A stretch of DNA of 64,000 nt from Liolophura sinensis (lineage: Eukaryota; Mollusca; Polyplacophora; Chitonida; Chitonidae). Under the pieces are notes generated by a model. It was not told where the DNA came from, did no database searches, and saw only the letters and a list, made by a program, of their open reading frames with translations. Positions 23,001-38,000 of this stretch are shown here, in pieces. The position numbers were made by a program, and so were the translations under genes. Within the stretch, counting starts at the first letter, position 1. The number at the start of each line of letters is the position of its first letter. The DNA lies in NCBI RefSeq assembly GCF_032854445.1, contig NC_088295.1, positions 22,121,385 through 22,185,384 on the forward strand. The letters are read 5' to 3'.

Positions 23001-26000
23001 CTATGTCAAACGGCTGTACATGTCTTCAATCTGGGTGTTGAAGAACTTCTTCAGTTCAAGACGTTTTGATTTCAATGTTGGTGTAAGGAGGCCATTGGCA
23101 ACTGAAAACTGTTCTGGATAGATATAAATATCTTTCACCTGAAAACAAAGCAAGCAACCATCATTATTAACGTGTGAAGGGACAAATACCTCACTCAAAA
23201 AATTAAGATTGATACAGGTGTTAAATTCTCACATTTTATTACCAAAATCAACTTAATCATTAAAACTACTTCCGGCATTTAGGCTCTTGAGTATTGAACT
23301 GCAAATAATGGTGTCCATAATTATACAAGAACTACATGACAGCACATGACAAATAACCTTGTTACCTGTTCAAATGACTGCAGGCCAGCCTTCTTTCCCA
23401 CCTCTGTAATATCTTCTAATATTGCTTTCTTGCATGCCTTAAACATAAAATTTATCAGTCTTAAGAGTTGTACAAAACTACAAAATGCCATATGAAACCA
23501 GGAGATAGTAGCAGAAAGTACCCTAATGTACAAACAAGAGAATATTTCGAACTATACATCAGGTAAATGCTTTTTAATTGCCACAAGTACTCTAGTTATA
23601 CATGAAGCCAGTCACTATTGACCACAACCACTCACAGGGTTAGCAGCTAAGCTCTCCAGGGTGCCCATAATCCCCAGGGATTTCTTGGCGAACTTGGGGA
23701 ATGTGTCTGCGTCTGGTACAGCTACACCAATCAAACAAGCCTGAAATCACACAACAGACAGGTGAACACTTTATACAGTAACAAAACATGGACACAATAG
23801 CTGCTTATGTGACATTGACAGTAACTCAATTATGCTCTATTTCTGTATCTCAGTTCAGCACTTGTACTGGTTTTTTCTGGGTAATAAGTCAGATGACCTA
23901 TGCTACAATAAAGATTCACTCACACCAAACAATCTCATTTCAACAAGGTTAATCCTTACAAAGTGGACATATACCTTAATTCTTCTAATTCTGGGGACAG
24001 ATAGTAGTAGTGTTGAAAGCAGAATATTTGTTTACCAGTCTTTTGGAAAAATAAAAATATGCGTATGTTTTTCATCAGATGCTCTAACCACATGAGAAAA
24101 AAATAAACTCAATATTCCTGCTACAATTAAATATATATTGGCGAAAGTGAGCAGGCCAGGTGTTCCAAAAATTGGAAGAAATATGGTAGTGTAAAATAAA
24201 GAAATAATGCTCAACATCACACCACAGAATCTTCATGTGTCAAATTTCATCCCGTGTGATATTTTACACTTTGGCAAATTAGTTTTGTGTTTTTATCACG
24301 TTTCGTTTCAAAATCATGTCAGGTGCCAAGTTTCAAATCACAGCAATGAACCGTTTAAGAAAAAAAAAAGAGTCTAGAAAACTATTACTCCCAAAACAAG
24401 ACAAAAAAAGGCTATAACCTGAAAAATGTATTAAATGGCCAGAAACTTGAACTTGGGTCTGTAACTCATCAGGGTAAAACAATGTACCAAATTTCCATTC
24501 AAGGTCTGATAGGGACTATTTAGTGCTTTATATTCCATATTTCAGGAACCTGATAAATGAAGGAGCCACACTTTAATCTTGTCTTGTGACAGACTGCTAC
24601 TGTGAACAGCCTTTACCTTCAAGCTGTCTCCGTGAACATACATCTGACACACCAGCTGGCTGCGAATGTAAATATTCTCTATCTTCTCTGGGGCTATATA
24701 TTCACCCTGTACACAAAAGAAAGGAAGGAGAAAGTCTTTACTAATGTGAAAATGTGATGTATTACATACATTCCACATTTAATGTGAAAGACAGCACCTG
24801 ACTAATGTTTAATGAAAGACTGCCATTCACAGTATATAAAAACAGCATTAAACATTTTTTAGATTTTTTCAACCCAGTAAAGGTTTAGTGAAACTTTGTC
24901 TTGACTTTGTCTCATTATTGACAGCAAGGTGATGTCACATTTACTCTAGCTCTCTAATGTCAAAGGTGTTTTCCGTATGTATAAATAGCCTAGCTGCTGA
25001 TGCACAGTCACGGTATTCCTGGTTCAGGTCATGGCCTATGGAGGGGTTGTGCTGGTGATTTTGATCCCTATTAAACGTTTACAAACTTACAATAGGACTG
25101 TTGTACAACTAGATTCATGCTCAATTCTGAAACAAATGGAAATAAATCTAAGCGCCACTGAGGCTGATCCAGGCATTCGATTGTCGCTGGATTTCATGCT
25201 TCAATTTTGCAGACGACGTTAAACCCCAAGCAATCACTCCCTCAATTTTGTAGCGGTGGCTTCTAAGATGAAAGCAGTGTTGACCTAGTTGTCGTGCATG
25301 TCAGAGAAAGCACCTCGCCTTTAACGAGACGTTTCAGTGATTTCATAAAAGAAAACATCTCTTGTATGCAACAAAGACAAAGAAGTAAAATTTAAATTCT
25401 TCAATTGTAATAAATTCTGAGAAAAAAAAACTATATCGTAAGATTTAACTAATTTTAAGCGTTGTTCGGTGAGAAGCCGTCTTCTCATTCCCATAAACCT
25501 TCGGCATACCTAACAAATCTGGAAGTGACTCTGATATTTGTTATTTAGAAACTGCTGACGAAATGCTAAAATGAACGACAACAAATGCATTTGGGGAGAT
25601 GAATGCGGCTCGGGCCTGAGACGGTATGCTACTGTCTGACATAAATTGTGATGCAGTTGTTGAATAATACACGTCTTGTAAATTAATTGATTTTCCTTCC
25701 GTAGTGGTGTGAAACGATAGAGACCTGCCCCATAACACTTTATGAAATGGCCCTTCAGCTACACGTAACTAAATCGCTGTAAAGGATCTCAATATGACGT
25801 CTTATGCAGTGGTTATGCATCTTCGTGGAGTGAATTAGTCCACGAAATCTGATAGCAATGTGTTTGACTGGATAAAATTTTCAAGATGGCTGTCTATCTC
25901 ACAACAGCCATTTGTGCAGTAGTGTCATTTTGTTCTACATGTTATTCAGTAAAATCTCATTACAATAATAAAGCATGATACTTTTTAGAAAGCTTGAGTA

Positions 26001-29000
26001 TCCTGCTTTCTATTGAAATAGGTTTCAGTCACGTGCTGTCCTGTCCTTTATGTACAGTAAGGTAAGCAGATAATATGCAGTGCAGCCATTTTGAATACAG
26101 CCATGATTAAGATAATCTTTTAGTAGAATATTCTTAACACTTTTTCTTTACCTCTTAATGCTCTCTTTGATAGGTGAAAAAAAGAAAAATATGAGACATC
26201 ATTTATTTAATTTAATATGAAATTCCTACTGCTGCACAACATCAGGAAGACAAATGTATCAAGTTTTGCAATTATACCATTACCTGAGCCAATTTGAAGA
26301 TATGCTTCTTTCTGTCGATGATTTTGAGGGTGCCATTCTGAAAGAGGAGAAATTATCAGTCACCGATTTCTAACCACCACTTACTCTTGTACAAATCAAG
26401 ATAACTCCAAAGGGGATTTCATACTATGGTTACATATAAAAAGAAGCTTTGAATATGATGTTCAGTAACATAGATTTGGTAGTAAAGGCTTCCAAAGGGC
26501 TTGCCTGTAGGAGACACATGAATGCAAAACTTCAGTTCAATGCACAAAGTACTGAGGTCATGAATGTCTTAATTAACAATAATTATTATGAACACAGACA
26601 CCACATGAGCAATCCACCATCCCCTCGTGTCATTGTGTTTTATATGCACATAAAACTTCACGTTAATACATGTTGTGCTTTTCAGATACCATTTCTAACA
26701 TTCATCTTATCAATGTGCAACATGTGAGCAAAATGAGAGGTCAATATATGAATTACTTTTTCAGATACCACCCCCCCCCCCCACCCCCACCCCCCACCCC
26801 CCACAATCTGTTTAACATTGCTGTTCCTTTTATCGGACGCCGATGCTCAAGGTATGTCACAAGGTACACCTGTACTATGCTGAACAGTTAGCCCTTACAG
26901 GCAACCATGTCCCGATGTCCCCTGTATGTAACCAGCCATCGTCATCAAGGGCCTCTCGTGTCTTCTTCGGATCTTTCAGATAGCCCTTGAATACATTTGG
27001 TCCTTTGATACAAATCTGTGTGGCAAACAAAATATAACCTTGATACCATCATTGATAAAGGGCAAATGAACAGCAGACACCAAAATATGCCTTGGAAAAG
27101 TGAAAAACAGACTAGGACCCAGTCAAGGAAACGCATAAGCTTGAAAATTTCATAAGATTCTGTGCAAAGTAAAAAAAAAACAATGCACTGATGCATGGAC
27201 CGATAGTATAAATATTATGACTTGGGACATTCGTATCCTTCAAATTCGCTTAGGAAATGGAAAGATGCAAAAAAGCATTATATTTAACAATTTACCTCTC
27301 CTTTCTGATCAGCTGCGAAGTAGTTCATGTCTGGTACATCAGCCAGTTTGATGTAATTACATGTGAGAGGTGGTCCAACATTACCTGAAATCAGTCATAA
27401 TACACATAAGACACAACTTGGAGACAAGATACGCCAAAGCAGAGCTATTAATCTACTGCCTGTCAGTCAGATTACCACCATCAGCAGCAGCTGTGGCAAA
27501 GCAAGGGAGACTACTCTAAAGGACAAATATTTGTTTGGACAAATACAAGCTTGATATAAAATGACTTTATATCACGCATATTTATTTGGAATTTTCAATT
27601 TGGCAGATCTCTTCCAATGCTTTAGATTAGTACGTTTGAATCTGAGTGTGCCGCATTACAGCCACTGATAAAATTCCATTTTAGTTCTACAGAAATTTTA
27701 GCACAGCAGGATTACCTTCCTGACATTCATTTTGCAGGAAATGTGAATTATTTACACGAAATATATAAACATCTGCGCTGTTCTGTTTTCAATAAGGAGC
27801 ACTCTTAAATTTAATAAGTTCTTACCCCAAAAAATTGACAACAAATGAAACATAACCTCTACCAAATATCTACTGCCATCTACAGATCAAGTCGGTAATT
27901 AAGGAGAAGCTACGTGTACTAGCTAAGGACATTTTCACCCCAAACCAACTTGAGACTATACCAGGAGTCCAGAATATACCAGATTAATTTCCAAAAATGT
28001 ATAAGCTCAGCAACATCTTAACTTTGTCATTTTGACTCTATGAATAGTACGGAACAAGCCTGACATTTACAGAAAGGCAATTATTTGAGCTATTCTTTGT
28101 AAATACAGAAAACTGAACTTGATTAGTGAATACAGATTTTTCCCTCAAAAAAATCTCTGGAGTACATTCTTTAACAAAAGCCTTACCTGCGACATGGTCG
28201 CCAGGTACTTGCAAGGTGGCAATGGCATGGCACTCTGTCTGCCCATAGCCTTCCAACACCTACAAAAAAGTCATGAACTCTAATTATAAACTTCTATTAA
28301 TGTCGCTTCAAACTTTGACAAAGCAATATCTACTACTTAAAAACAGAAATTTTAGAAATGATGTGTCACTTCCAGCTTGCTCCTCAAAGGAAAAAAATGA
28401 CAGCATTCACCAAAAGGAATGGTATGTTTTTGTCCCCCCCCCCCCCCAACAATGGCCACAAGTTATAAGGAACATATCTTAAGTCAGTTACTTACCACAC
28501 ACCCTGTAACACACCGGATAAAGGTTAGAACAGATGGGGAGAGTGGCGCGGAACCTGTTGAGATCAAACGAATACGGCCTCCCAATGACTCAGCCACTTT
28601 ACGGAATGCTAGTTTATCCCAGAACCCATCATTCCGAACAATACCCCTGCAGAATAACCAAACATAAGGTACCATCAAACTTTTAAACATAGTGTAAAGA
28701 GCACAACATAATTTCTATGAGCTGAAAAAACTCTTGTAATAAGGGGTCCACGTTAGTATCCTAGTGGGACACCTCTTGAAATCATTCAGATTATTAGGTG
28801 TTCACTCTGGTATCCTAGTGGGACACCTCTTAAAATCCCTCAGATTATTAGGGGTCCATGATAGCATAAAAGTGGGACCCCTCTTGAAATCATTGGGATT
28901 ATTATTATTATTAGTCAACTTGTAAAATTGCAATATCTCGAAAATTGGTTAAGGTAGAAAAATCAAACTCTGGAGTCTTAATGCGGAACATATGAAGAAA

Positions 29001-32000
29001 CTTCGGACGTTTGTGCTGTTTTATCAGTTCGATGATTTAGCAGCCATTTTGAATTTTACTGATAAAACAAAGCTTCTCCCAAACGGTAACTCCTATTGAG
29101 ACAAACTTTTCGTTTACAGTTTTTCGGTGGATTGGCCAACTCATATTGTAGAAAATTGGCCATTGAACTTGGCTCAAAAGCAGGCCAATTTTTTAAACTG
29201 CTCAAAATCATTAAACAAACGAACAATCTGGTGTCCCTTGATGTCATGATTACAAACTTGCAAGAATTATTTTTGTACTCTGTGTTGTTTTCATGTTATG
29301 ACCAAAAACAGAAAAAAATTTGACAAAACCATCCTATTTAAATAACATTAGTGCTTTGTGCTAGACTGCATGAAACCATTCACTGCTGTTTACGGTGGGA
29401 ATGGGCATCAGCTCTGCAACAATGTATTCTTTCTGTCTTTTGTCTTCCCCTATCAGCTGAAGATCAAAGCTGTCTAATCTTTATGCTTGTCTTCAATCTT
29501 GGCCAATTGTAAATGATGCTTGGCAGTGTAGAGTTTAAATCCGGTACATTCCTTTCCAATTTTTTTTTTTCGCCGTTTTTTTCCCCATCTTCATGAACTG
29601 TATAGACAACAGGCGACCAGAAGTAGTAAAAAACTAGTGGCGTGGACCTTGGCAATGCTGTTGGATAACAGCTTTAATTCATTTTAAGCAACTGTTTTCA
29701 TCAATCACTTTGCCCTTTAGTGCTTTTCCCTAGACAACATTCAGTTCCAAACCTATGAAAGTTTTGTGAAAGGTGCCCAAGAGTTTAAACTGTAAAGCCA
29801 TATCATTAAGGCCAATCACCTTCTGCAACCAAAGGAACCATAAATCTGCCTTCACAGTGGCCTAAACAGGGACTCGTACCATTTAGCCAACAATGCCCTC
29901 ATTACAACAAACGTACACCTGGATGTAGTGATATATTAATTACAAGAAAGTTGACAAAGAGAACAAAACATGATCACTTCATTCAGCTTCTGACAGATCA
30001 TTAAGAAGTAAGGCAAAAGCAAACATTTCACAGTTAAGTGACACATATCCATATCACACCTTTGTAATTCCTCTTCCTTTTTCCTCAGAGCCAAGTTGAA
30101 GATGTACTTTTTGATTGGACTGCTGTTAACTTGTGCCATTACCTATAATTGACATGTCACTGCGAGATTAGCAAACATTACATTTCATTACAACTGAAAT
30201 CCACACAATAAAACTCCGGAATACTTTGAAGTTTCATTCACACACAGGTATTGCCTTGCAATTCTGATTCTTATTCAATCAGACAAAATCCACATACGCT
30301 TTTTTTTTTTTAATAAACTTCAGTTTCAAGTAAATGATAACAGGCAACAGTTCATACAGTCTAGTAACAGTTACTTTAGGAAATTTGGGTTTCGTTGTCA
30401 CAAACTGTTGAGATACAAGGCTCAAACAGAAATTTCACGATTTCCCCTCCCACATTCTCACCTTATCATAAACTCTGTTCAGAAGCCTTGGTACTGTAGG
30501 AAATAGAGTGGGTTTAAGCTCCTTTATGTCATCCATCAATTTACGTACATCTCCTTGGAAAAATCCAATACGGCCCCCAAACATGTAGACATATACCTAC
30601 AAGCATAACCAGAATTATTAACACTTTTCCTAATATAATGCAGGTAATGGTACCCCAGTGAAAGGATATAATATCTGTGTAATATGCATCCTGAACTTCC
30701 TTAATTAAGGGAAAAAAATTCCAACAAATACAAAGTAATAATCAAACCCTTGGAACAAAGCACTTACTCTTCAGATTTTTAACAACTTACCTCTATCAGT
30801 CTTTCATAGGAGTGAGCCAGTGGCAAGTACGAGATCATTATGTCATCAGGTCCAATGTTCATAAAAGGCTACACAAAGGACAAAGCATACATATATTAGT
30901 CTAAAGATCATATCTGCACAAGCCAAGGGATAGTACGAAATACTACAATCCAAACAGTTCCTGTGCATAAACCACAATGCTGATGTTTAATTTAGATTTT
31001 GGTTTAATTCCACATTTTCATTTTTTAAAATCGTCTGTTTTATTTCTGAGGGAAAACCAGACTTTCACATGCACTAACTTGAAATCCATACAATGGTAAC
31101 ACTGCAAATGGCCTGTGCAGCATCTTAACCTCTTAACATGATCAATTCCTCAAAATGAATGCTGGAAAATCTACAAATTCCCTGAAGTAAAACCGAATAA
31201 AACTTGCATGGTTGACATTGTGCAGCTTACCCCTGAACACTGTCCCACTGCCAATACATTAGACATGCAGGCAACAGGACTTTTACATTACTGTTTGTTT
31301 ACATTATATTCAAACGAAAATGGGAATAAAACCACTTACAACTTGCAGGTAGCAGCCAACCACGATCGATATCAAGCCAGCATGTGTTAGCATAGCACCT
31401 TTAGGTAACCCTGAAAGCAGAACAAAAACATACCTGTAGAAATTCACTTGTAGATTACATAGGTTTATATTCATAGACAGTTGTACGTAAGATGAAATTA
31501 TAATTGTACTGCCCTCTGCTCAATACTGAGAAATAGGCTGCTTTGACAATCCACCTACCTGTTGTTCCACTAGTGTAGCAGACCATACAGTTATCATCAG
31601 GTTTAGCAGGCTGCAAACAAATAAAAACACAACTTAGACTTAATACTGAAACACTCACTTAGAAACTAAAGCATACATCATAAAACTGTCACAGAAAAGG
31701 TCAACAAATTTTACATTCTCTTAATCTACATTGGTTCATAAATTAATAAATATATATTTGCTGCTATCCAAAGAGGCTGGCAATTATATTCCTTGTTCTT
31801 CTATGTCTCAACAATAATAAATGAATTCTAGACATCCACATCCTCTGAAATATGTCATTTTGACTGAAGACTTTTTTGGTAGACAAATTTACATCATGAA
31901 GACATACAAGATTTTAGTTCATAAGAAGTAACAATTATCATATTCTTTTCATAGGATAGAAAAATGTCTAACTTACCACAGGTTCATGGGGATTCTGACT

Positions 32001-35000
32001 TCCAAGTTCCTTTAGAGAAAAACAATATTTAAACTGTTAGACCAGTAGATCTGGTTTGAACAAAGAACTTGTTACAGATTGCTTTGATTGATTTAACAGG
32101 TAAATGACAAATAACACAGAGTTGCTTCACCATCATCTTACACTATCATGCTTTTCAGTTTCTCACCCGAAACAAAAGATGCTACTTCATGTTCTATTTA
32201 TTATTTTTACTGATTACTATTTAACAGTGTGTGATGTGCACTAATAGAAGAGCACATCATAATTACTGCAACCTGAATTCTATCCAGATTCCACAAAATT
32301 GTCAAAGGCAATAGAGTGGATTATAACAGCCACATCCACATATGCCTTAAACAGATGTTGTTACTAGGCCTTAACCCAGAGTTGTTATTGTTATACTAGC
32401 CATATAATAAAATCCTCTCGGCCACCAACAGATTTGTGGAACAAGCTGAGTGTTCCATGCCAAACAAAATAATGTGCTTATATTACAGCAAAATCAAACA
32501 GAATTTATATATAACTGTTAATACACAACAGACAATAAATGTCAATGAATCCAAGTACCTCCAGCTGTTTGAAGGTCATGATGGTGACCTTGAGCTCCAT
32601 GGCCTTGACCAGGTTCTCTTGGCTGGGCTCTTCCATGACGACCAGGGTGTGCAGCAGTGGCAGGGCTGTCTTGTCATTCAAAAGGTTCTGCACCTTTGTG
32701 TTGTTATCACATATCACAATGCTGATCTCAGCTGCCATTCAAACAAAATGATGCTAATTTAAAGAACTCTGACTGGGGTGCGAAAACAAAATTTACAAAG
32801 AAGATGTAAGTACTTATAAACCAGGTTAGCATTTCACCATAACATGTCAAATAGCACATTATATACCGACAATAGCAACTTTAGTGACTCAGATGAAAGT
32901 ACAGAAAACTAAATTCAAAGAATAAGCCACTTTCGCATTTCAGAAGGCAGCCATTTTTTTAACAGGAATGTTGTGGGATCTTGCTGGGTGCTAATCTTCA
33001 CTCAACAGCCTATGTTTTAACATAGCAGCAGCAAGCTTGCTAAATTAAATATCTGCTTCAATGAAATTCTGCAATGGAAATTGTGTCCCCATTCACAGTA
33101 ACTTATATAGTAAAAACAATGGAGAAACTTAAAACACCAAGTAAAAGCCTGCCGTTTCATTGGCCGTGAAAAGCAGAAATTTCAAAGGCCACTGCGAATG
33201 GGTGCTAATATGATCAAGGCTGCTCTGTTCTGGAGGGTGTAGTGGTGCGTAAGTGGAAAGTTAAGAGTCAAGATCCTAATATTTTATGTTTCCAGAAGAG
33301 AACCAGAACCACCAAATACACGACAACAAAATACAACCCACCTTGATTGAGGATGAATTTGCAAGCCTCCCTGCCAAGTGTGTCGTACAGAGGTACCAGA
33401 ACCATAGAGAACATGTAACAGCCTTGTTCTGTAATCACATACTACAAACAAAGACAAATTACACACATTACATAATTCAATTGGCTGATTAGTGTCTTAC
33501 AATGGTGAGAGGAAACACCACTACTCCCCAGAAAGCTGACAAATAACCTGAAGTTCAAAGAAGCATACTTCAAAATGTAACATTATGAGAGTGACTGCAT
33601 AGTATCTACAGGAAAACTCAAGAGAAAAGAATGAACTAAGTTTCCAGATATTTATTTTATTTGAAAGGAGTTAAATTTTGTGTTCAGGAATACATGTATT
33701 TCAGTTAAACAACGCCAGTCTCCGTTTGTTTGGTGGCAGAAACCAAGCGAATTAAACCAAAGAGAAGTCCACTGATCTTCACCATATACCTGACAAAGCC
33801 ACACCTTGGCTTTAGTAACCGGCAAAAACTGGATTTGAACATGTAACCTCATTTGCCAATGTTTCCGATGAATGGGACAGTGAATGGCCAATTGACTTTA
33901 TTTATGCCATTACTTTAACATAAACAGGAGTCAACTACTCACAAACTCCATACACAAGAAAAAAAAAAAACAGGTTTATAAAAAGAGTCTTCCGTTTTGA
34001 TTTCCCAATGCCTTATTATCCTCCAAAACATCATAGTAGATGTTCTTGAAAAGTTGCCAATAACCTACCAGACACATTTAAAACAGTAACAGCAACATAG
34101 GGGTAACATTTGTGAATGGCACATACGTAAAACTGCCAGGATATGCACATAGCCACTATCAGCATGGCATTACAAGCTTGTTTTTCTCCAGAGTCAATAA
34201 AGAATGAGCTCTGTTTATAGTTTATCCTACCTCGGGTCTGTTCTGAGAATAGATCCCAATATGTGTGCTGTTCACTGGTTGTTGGCCTTTCTTAATCAAC
34301 CCACATCCCAGATCACCTGCTCTGGACAGTGCCTGAAGTGAAAAGAACAAATTCTTTCTCAAAACATCATACATGATAAGAGCCTGCCAACGATGAGCTT
34401 GTTACAGGTTTCCAATACAAATTATAGATTGCTAACCGAAATCTTAAGTTACAGGGTGACCCTCGCACTTTACAAAGTTAATGTATTCTTTTTGAAGGTT
34501 ACATAAAAAGGTACTATAAACGAAGAGTATGGTTTTAAGAAAACTGAAGAAAGATATGCCAAAAAAAAAAAGAAAAAAAAAATTTGTTTTTGCTAACCCT
34601 TTATTTTCATGCATATTTTCTGTCAAAGGTGGGAAATATTAAAAAATGCTGTCATCGATGAAAATACTGGGATCATGGGACAAGCTTAGCACCCCCAATT
34701 TAGGCTTGCACACCTCCCCACCCCCCACAAACTTGTTTTGACATTACCACAGCAGGTTACTTTAATTATTTAAAGCCATTTTCAAGCCCCAAGAAGGAAG
34801 TGGATAAAACCATTGTATGTAGCCCCATATCATATTCTCCATATTCAGAAATAACAATCAAGTGTTTCATAAATCCTTTAAACACTGACAGTTTCTTAAA
34901 GGAGGTACACTTTTAGTAAGGTTTTGTCGTACAGACATCTAAAGTTTCTGTCTTCAAATCACCTAAACAGCATCAGTGTTTTAACAGTGCATGCTCAGGA

Positions 35001-38000
35001 CTGGTGTTTGTCACATCAAGGTTAACAATGTACCATCATATCAAGATCTCCAATGTAAACATTTATAATGAATAAAAATCTTTTTTCCTCAACTCAACAT
35101 GCAGCTTACATGACAAGTTCGTCTTTGCCACTTAATATTTAAATCATACCCCACAAAACAAATTATCTGTAAAGAAAAATGTCTTAATTAAAATTTTATT
35201 TTCTTTCACAAATAATGAAAGTGTACCTGTTGTCTTGGACCATCTGCATCACTTGAGGAATTGTTAAAAAAAACTGTGCAAAATATCCATTATAAGCTTT
35301 CCCATTTAGTACTATACATGTAAGCTACAAACACATGTACATGCACCTGTAGATAAAAACATTTTGAAAGTTTTATGTAGTACATGTATTACTAAATTCA
35401 TACGTGTGGATTGAGAGCTTGGAGAGTTTCATTAAGTGTATCAGTTAAGAATATAAAAACACTGAACATCCGACACAGATACTATGCTTTACAACCAATG
35501 CCACGGATAGTACTGCAGATTTGGACCATTTCCAAAACACCAGAATCCGTGTGTGGGTGTAGACATGTGGAAGGGTTTGGATTCTTGACCAAACACTGCT
35601 TGTTTTTTCTGCACATCGTCTATTTATACCACTGTCATAACATCAATAGTACACAAATACCACAGGAAAAATCTTCCGTCCATGAAAACGATGTAGCCAG
35701 CATAATTTATGCATATAGAAAATTACAAACGAATTGACCAAACAACAGTGGAAATAAACATGGATAGACTGTTTTGTTTACAGCACACCTGGACTAGTTG
35801 ACCTTTCACAGTACAAGTGAACATGCACACCCACTGCCTCTACACAATGTACAGCCTGCACAGTCAGGTCAGACCAGCAAACACACATCTGTTTCAATAA
35901 TAATCCATTCAACATGCACAATCCCTTCACTCCCACAACATCATTATCATAGCGGTCAGCTGAAGTGCTATTAGAGGGTATTTGTTAATGTTTGTGTACA
36001 ATACATGTATGAATTTGTCCAATACTTATACATCTTTTTAACAGTAGGTTGCTTTTGTGTTATTAAGAGTTGTACCCAAGAGTTGTAAGGTGATAAGTTT
36101 CTTATCACCTTACATCTATTGGGTGAATCAGAAAAGCTCACCTCACTGTAAGACATCCACTGGTATGGTGTTGATGGTGTTGGTTTCCATCCCAAACAAG
36201 GTCCATTCTCTGCAAAATATCAAACAGTCAAAAGAGTAAACAAAAAACTTTACACAGCTTTCATATTTGCAAAGATTTAGTATACATCTACCTTGATAAA
36301 TGTACAAACAAATAGTAGAAGAAGTTTGTTGAAAAGGCAAACAAGTTGAAGAAAACGGAAACATTTCTTTTTCAAAAGAATTTACAGTGTGATTAAACTT
36401 CTATTATCTTTATATCATCGCAATTTACAGGAAGAGTAATTTTACGCAACACCTTGTCTAACTTCAATGACAACACTTAGTAAGGAGATATTTCAGCCTG
36501 GTAAATGAGCTTGGTGTACTCATCATGACAGCTTTGCAAATGAACTCCTGGAGAGTTAGCATTTGGGATATTATCAGATAAAAAAGCTAGAAGTGGATGC
36601 TACTCACTGGACACCCTTGATCCTCTCTGGAAAGCTTCCCTCAGAGTACGAACATCTTCCTCCAGATATTCAACAAGTTTGCCATTCTTACATAAACAGG
36701 ACACACGAGCTCTATCTTTGCCCTGGAAATATTCAGAGGACAAAGTTTCTCACATGGTGTTCCAGTATTTAATTACATGTACACACATACATCCTTTATT
36801 TTATGTTTAAAATCAACGCACTTCATACAGAATTACAGAAATCGTTGTAGCAGATTTCACCCAATGGCCCACATTTAACTCATAATGAGTGTAACTAGAC
36901 CCTAAATATAAAAAATTTATATAATATAAATAAATTACTACAACTGTATGTACGAGTCCCCCCCACAGTAACTTTACATCCTATTTCTGCAGAATGTTAA
37001 CTGTCTCCAGCCCTGAGCCCATTGCACATGCTCTAACCATCCATAACATGCTGTACACATTACATGTGCCTTCCACAGGCAACAGTTTAACAATAGCCAA
37101 CACCCTTAAGTGTAATGTCAGAGGTCACAGGACCATGGAATGCAGATAGCATGTGGTATTCCAACACCACTTCTGCCAAGCTCTAGAAACACTATGAGGT
37201 ACAGCAGTACACTTAAATATACTTACACTGTACTGTATATTTTTTTAACATGAAAATGCATGAACAAACACAATTATATCCATGGTGGCTGTGCACATAT
37301 TGATATTAGTGTAAACTGTTTATTAAATCTAAGATCAAGAAAACCTTAAGCGTTTGGTATCAAATTTGTTCAACATACAGATACAAAGTTAATGTCTTTA
37401 AAATGGTAAAAATTACCAAAGCCTGTTTAATTCATTTAATCTGGACAAAAATGCACATGTGCCTTCAATTTATCAGGCTTCAATTTATCACCATAGTCAC
37501 TCCTATAGATTTTACATGCATATTTTATAGGACATACATATATGGCATGTAGCCCAAACTTGCTACAAAGATCCTTAAGAATCTCGAACTAGATGGTGAG
37601 GATTTATAAGAAAATCATACTGAAACTTATCTGGACTGTCAATTAATGTTTTGGATTCAAGATTTCCAGTTAAAGACTTGACTATTGTCCTCCACATTCT
37701 TTTTTATGCAATTTATGCCTTTGTAGCCATAAAGAGTTTCCTTACATTATTTACAGGATTTGTTTCCCAAGAAGTGATGGGAAAAAATGCCAGTCTAGTC
37801 AAATCTAGTCCAGTCTGACAGGTTTTAATAACATTTATGATAAATGTACATGTGAGGGGGAAGAGGTGAAGTGCAAAGAGGACATGGAGACCTGGGTTAC
37901 TGTGTTGGTGATCTTTGGAAATGTGGCATAGTTTGAAATCAGTAGTACAATATATTTCTTGTCAGCTGTTGATAAAACAAGCTCATAAATGTTACTGTGC

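Noticed and set aside
26670-26891. ORF with a polyproline stretch
   Set aside because: It is a translation of a poly-C tract in an ACSL intron.
28742-28902. CRISPR-like array
   Set aside because: The units are directly adjacent with no spacers, and the genome is eukaryotic.
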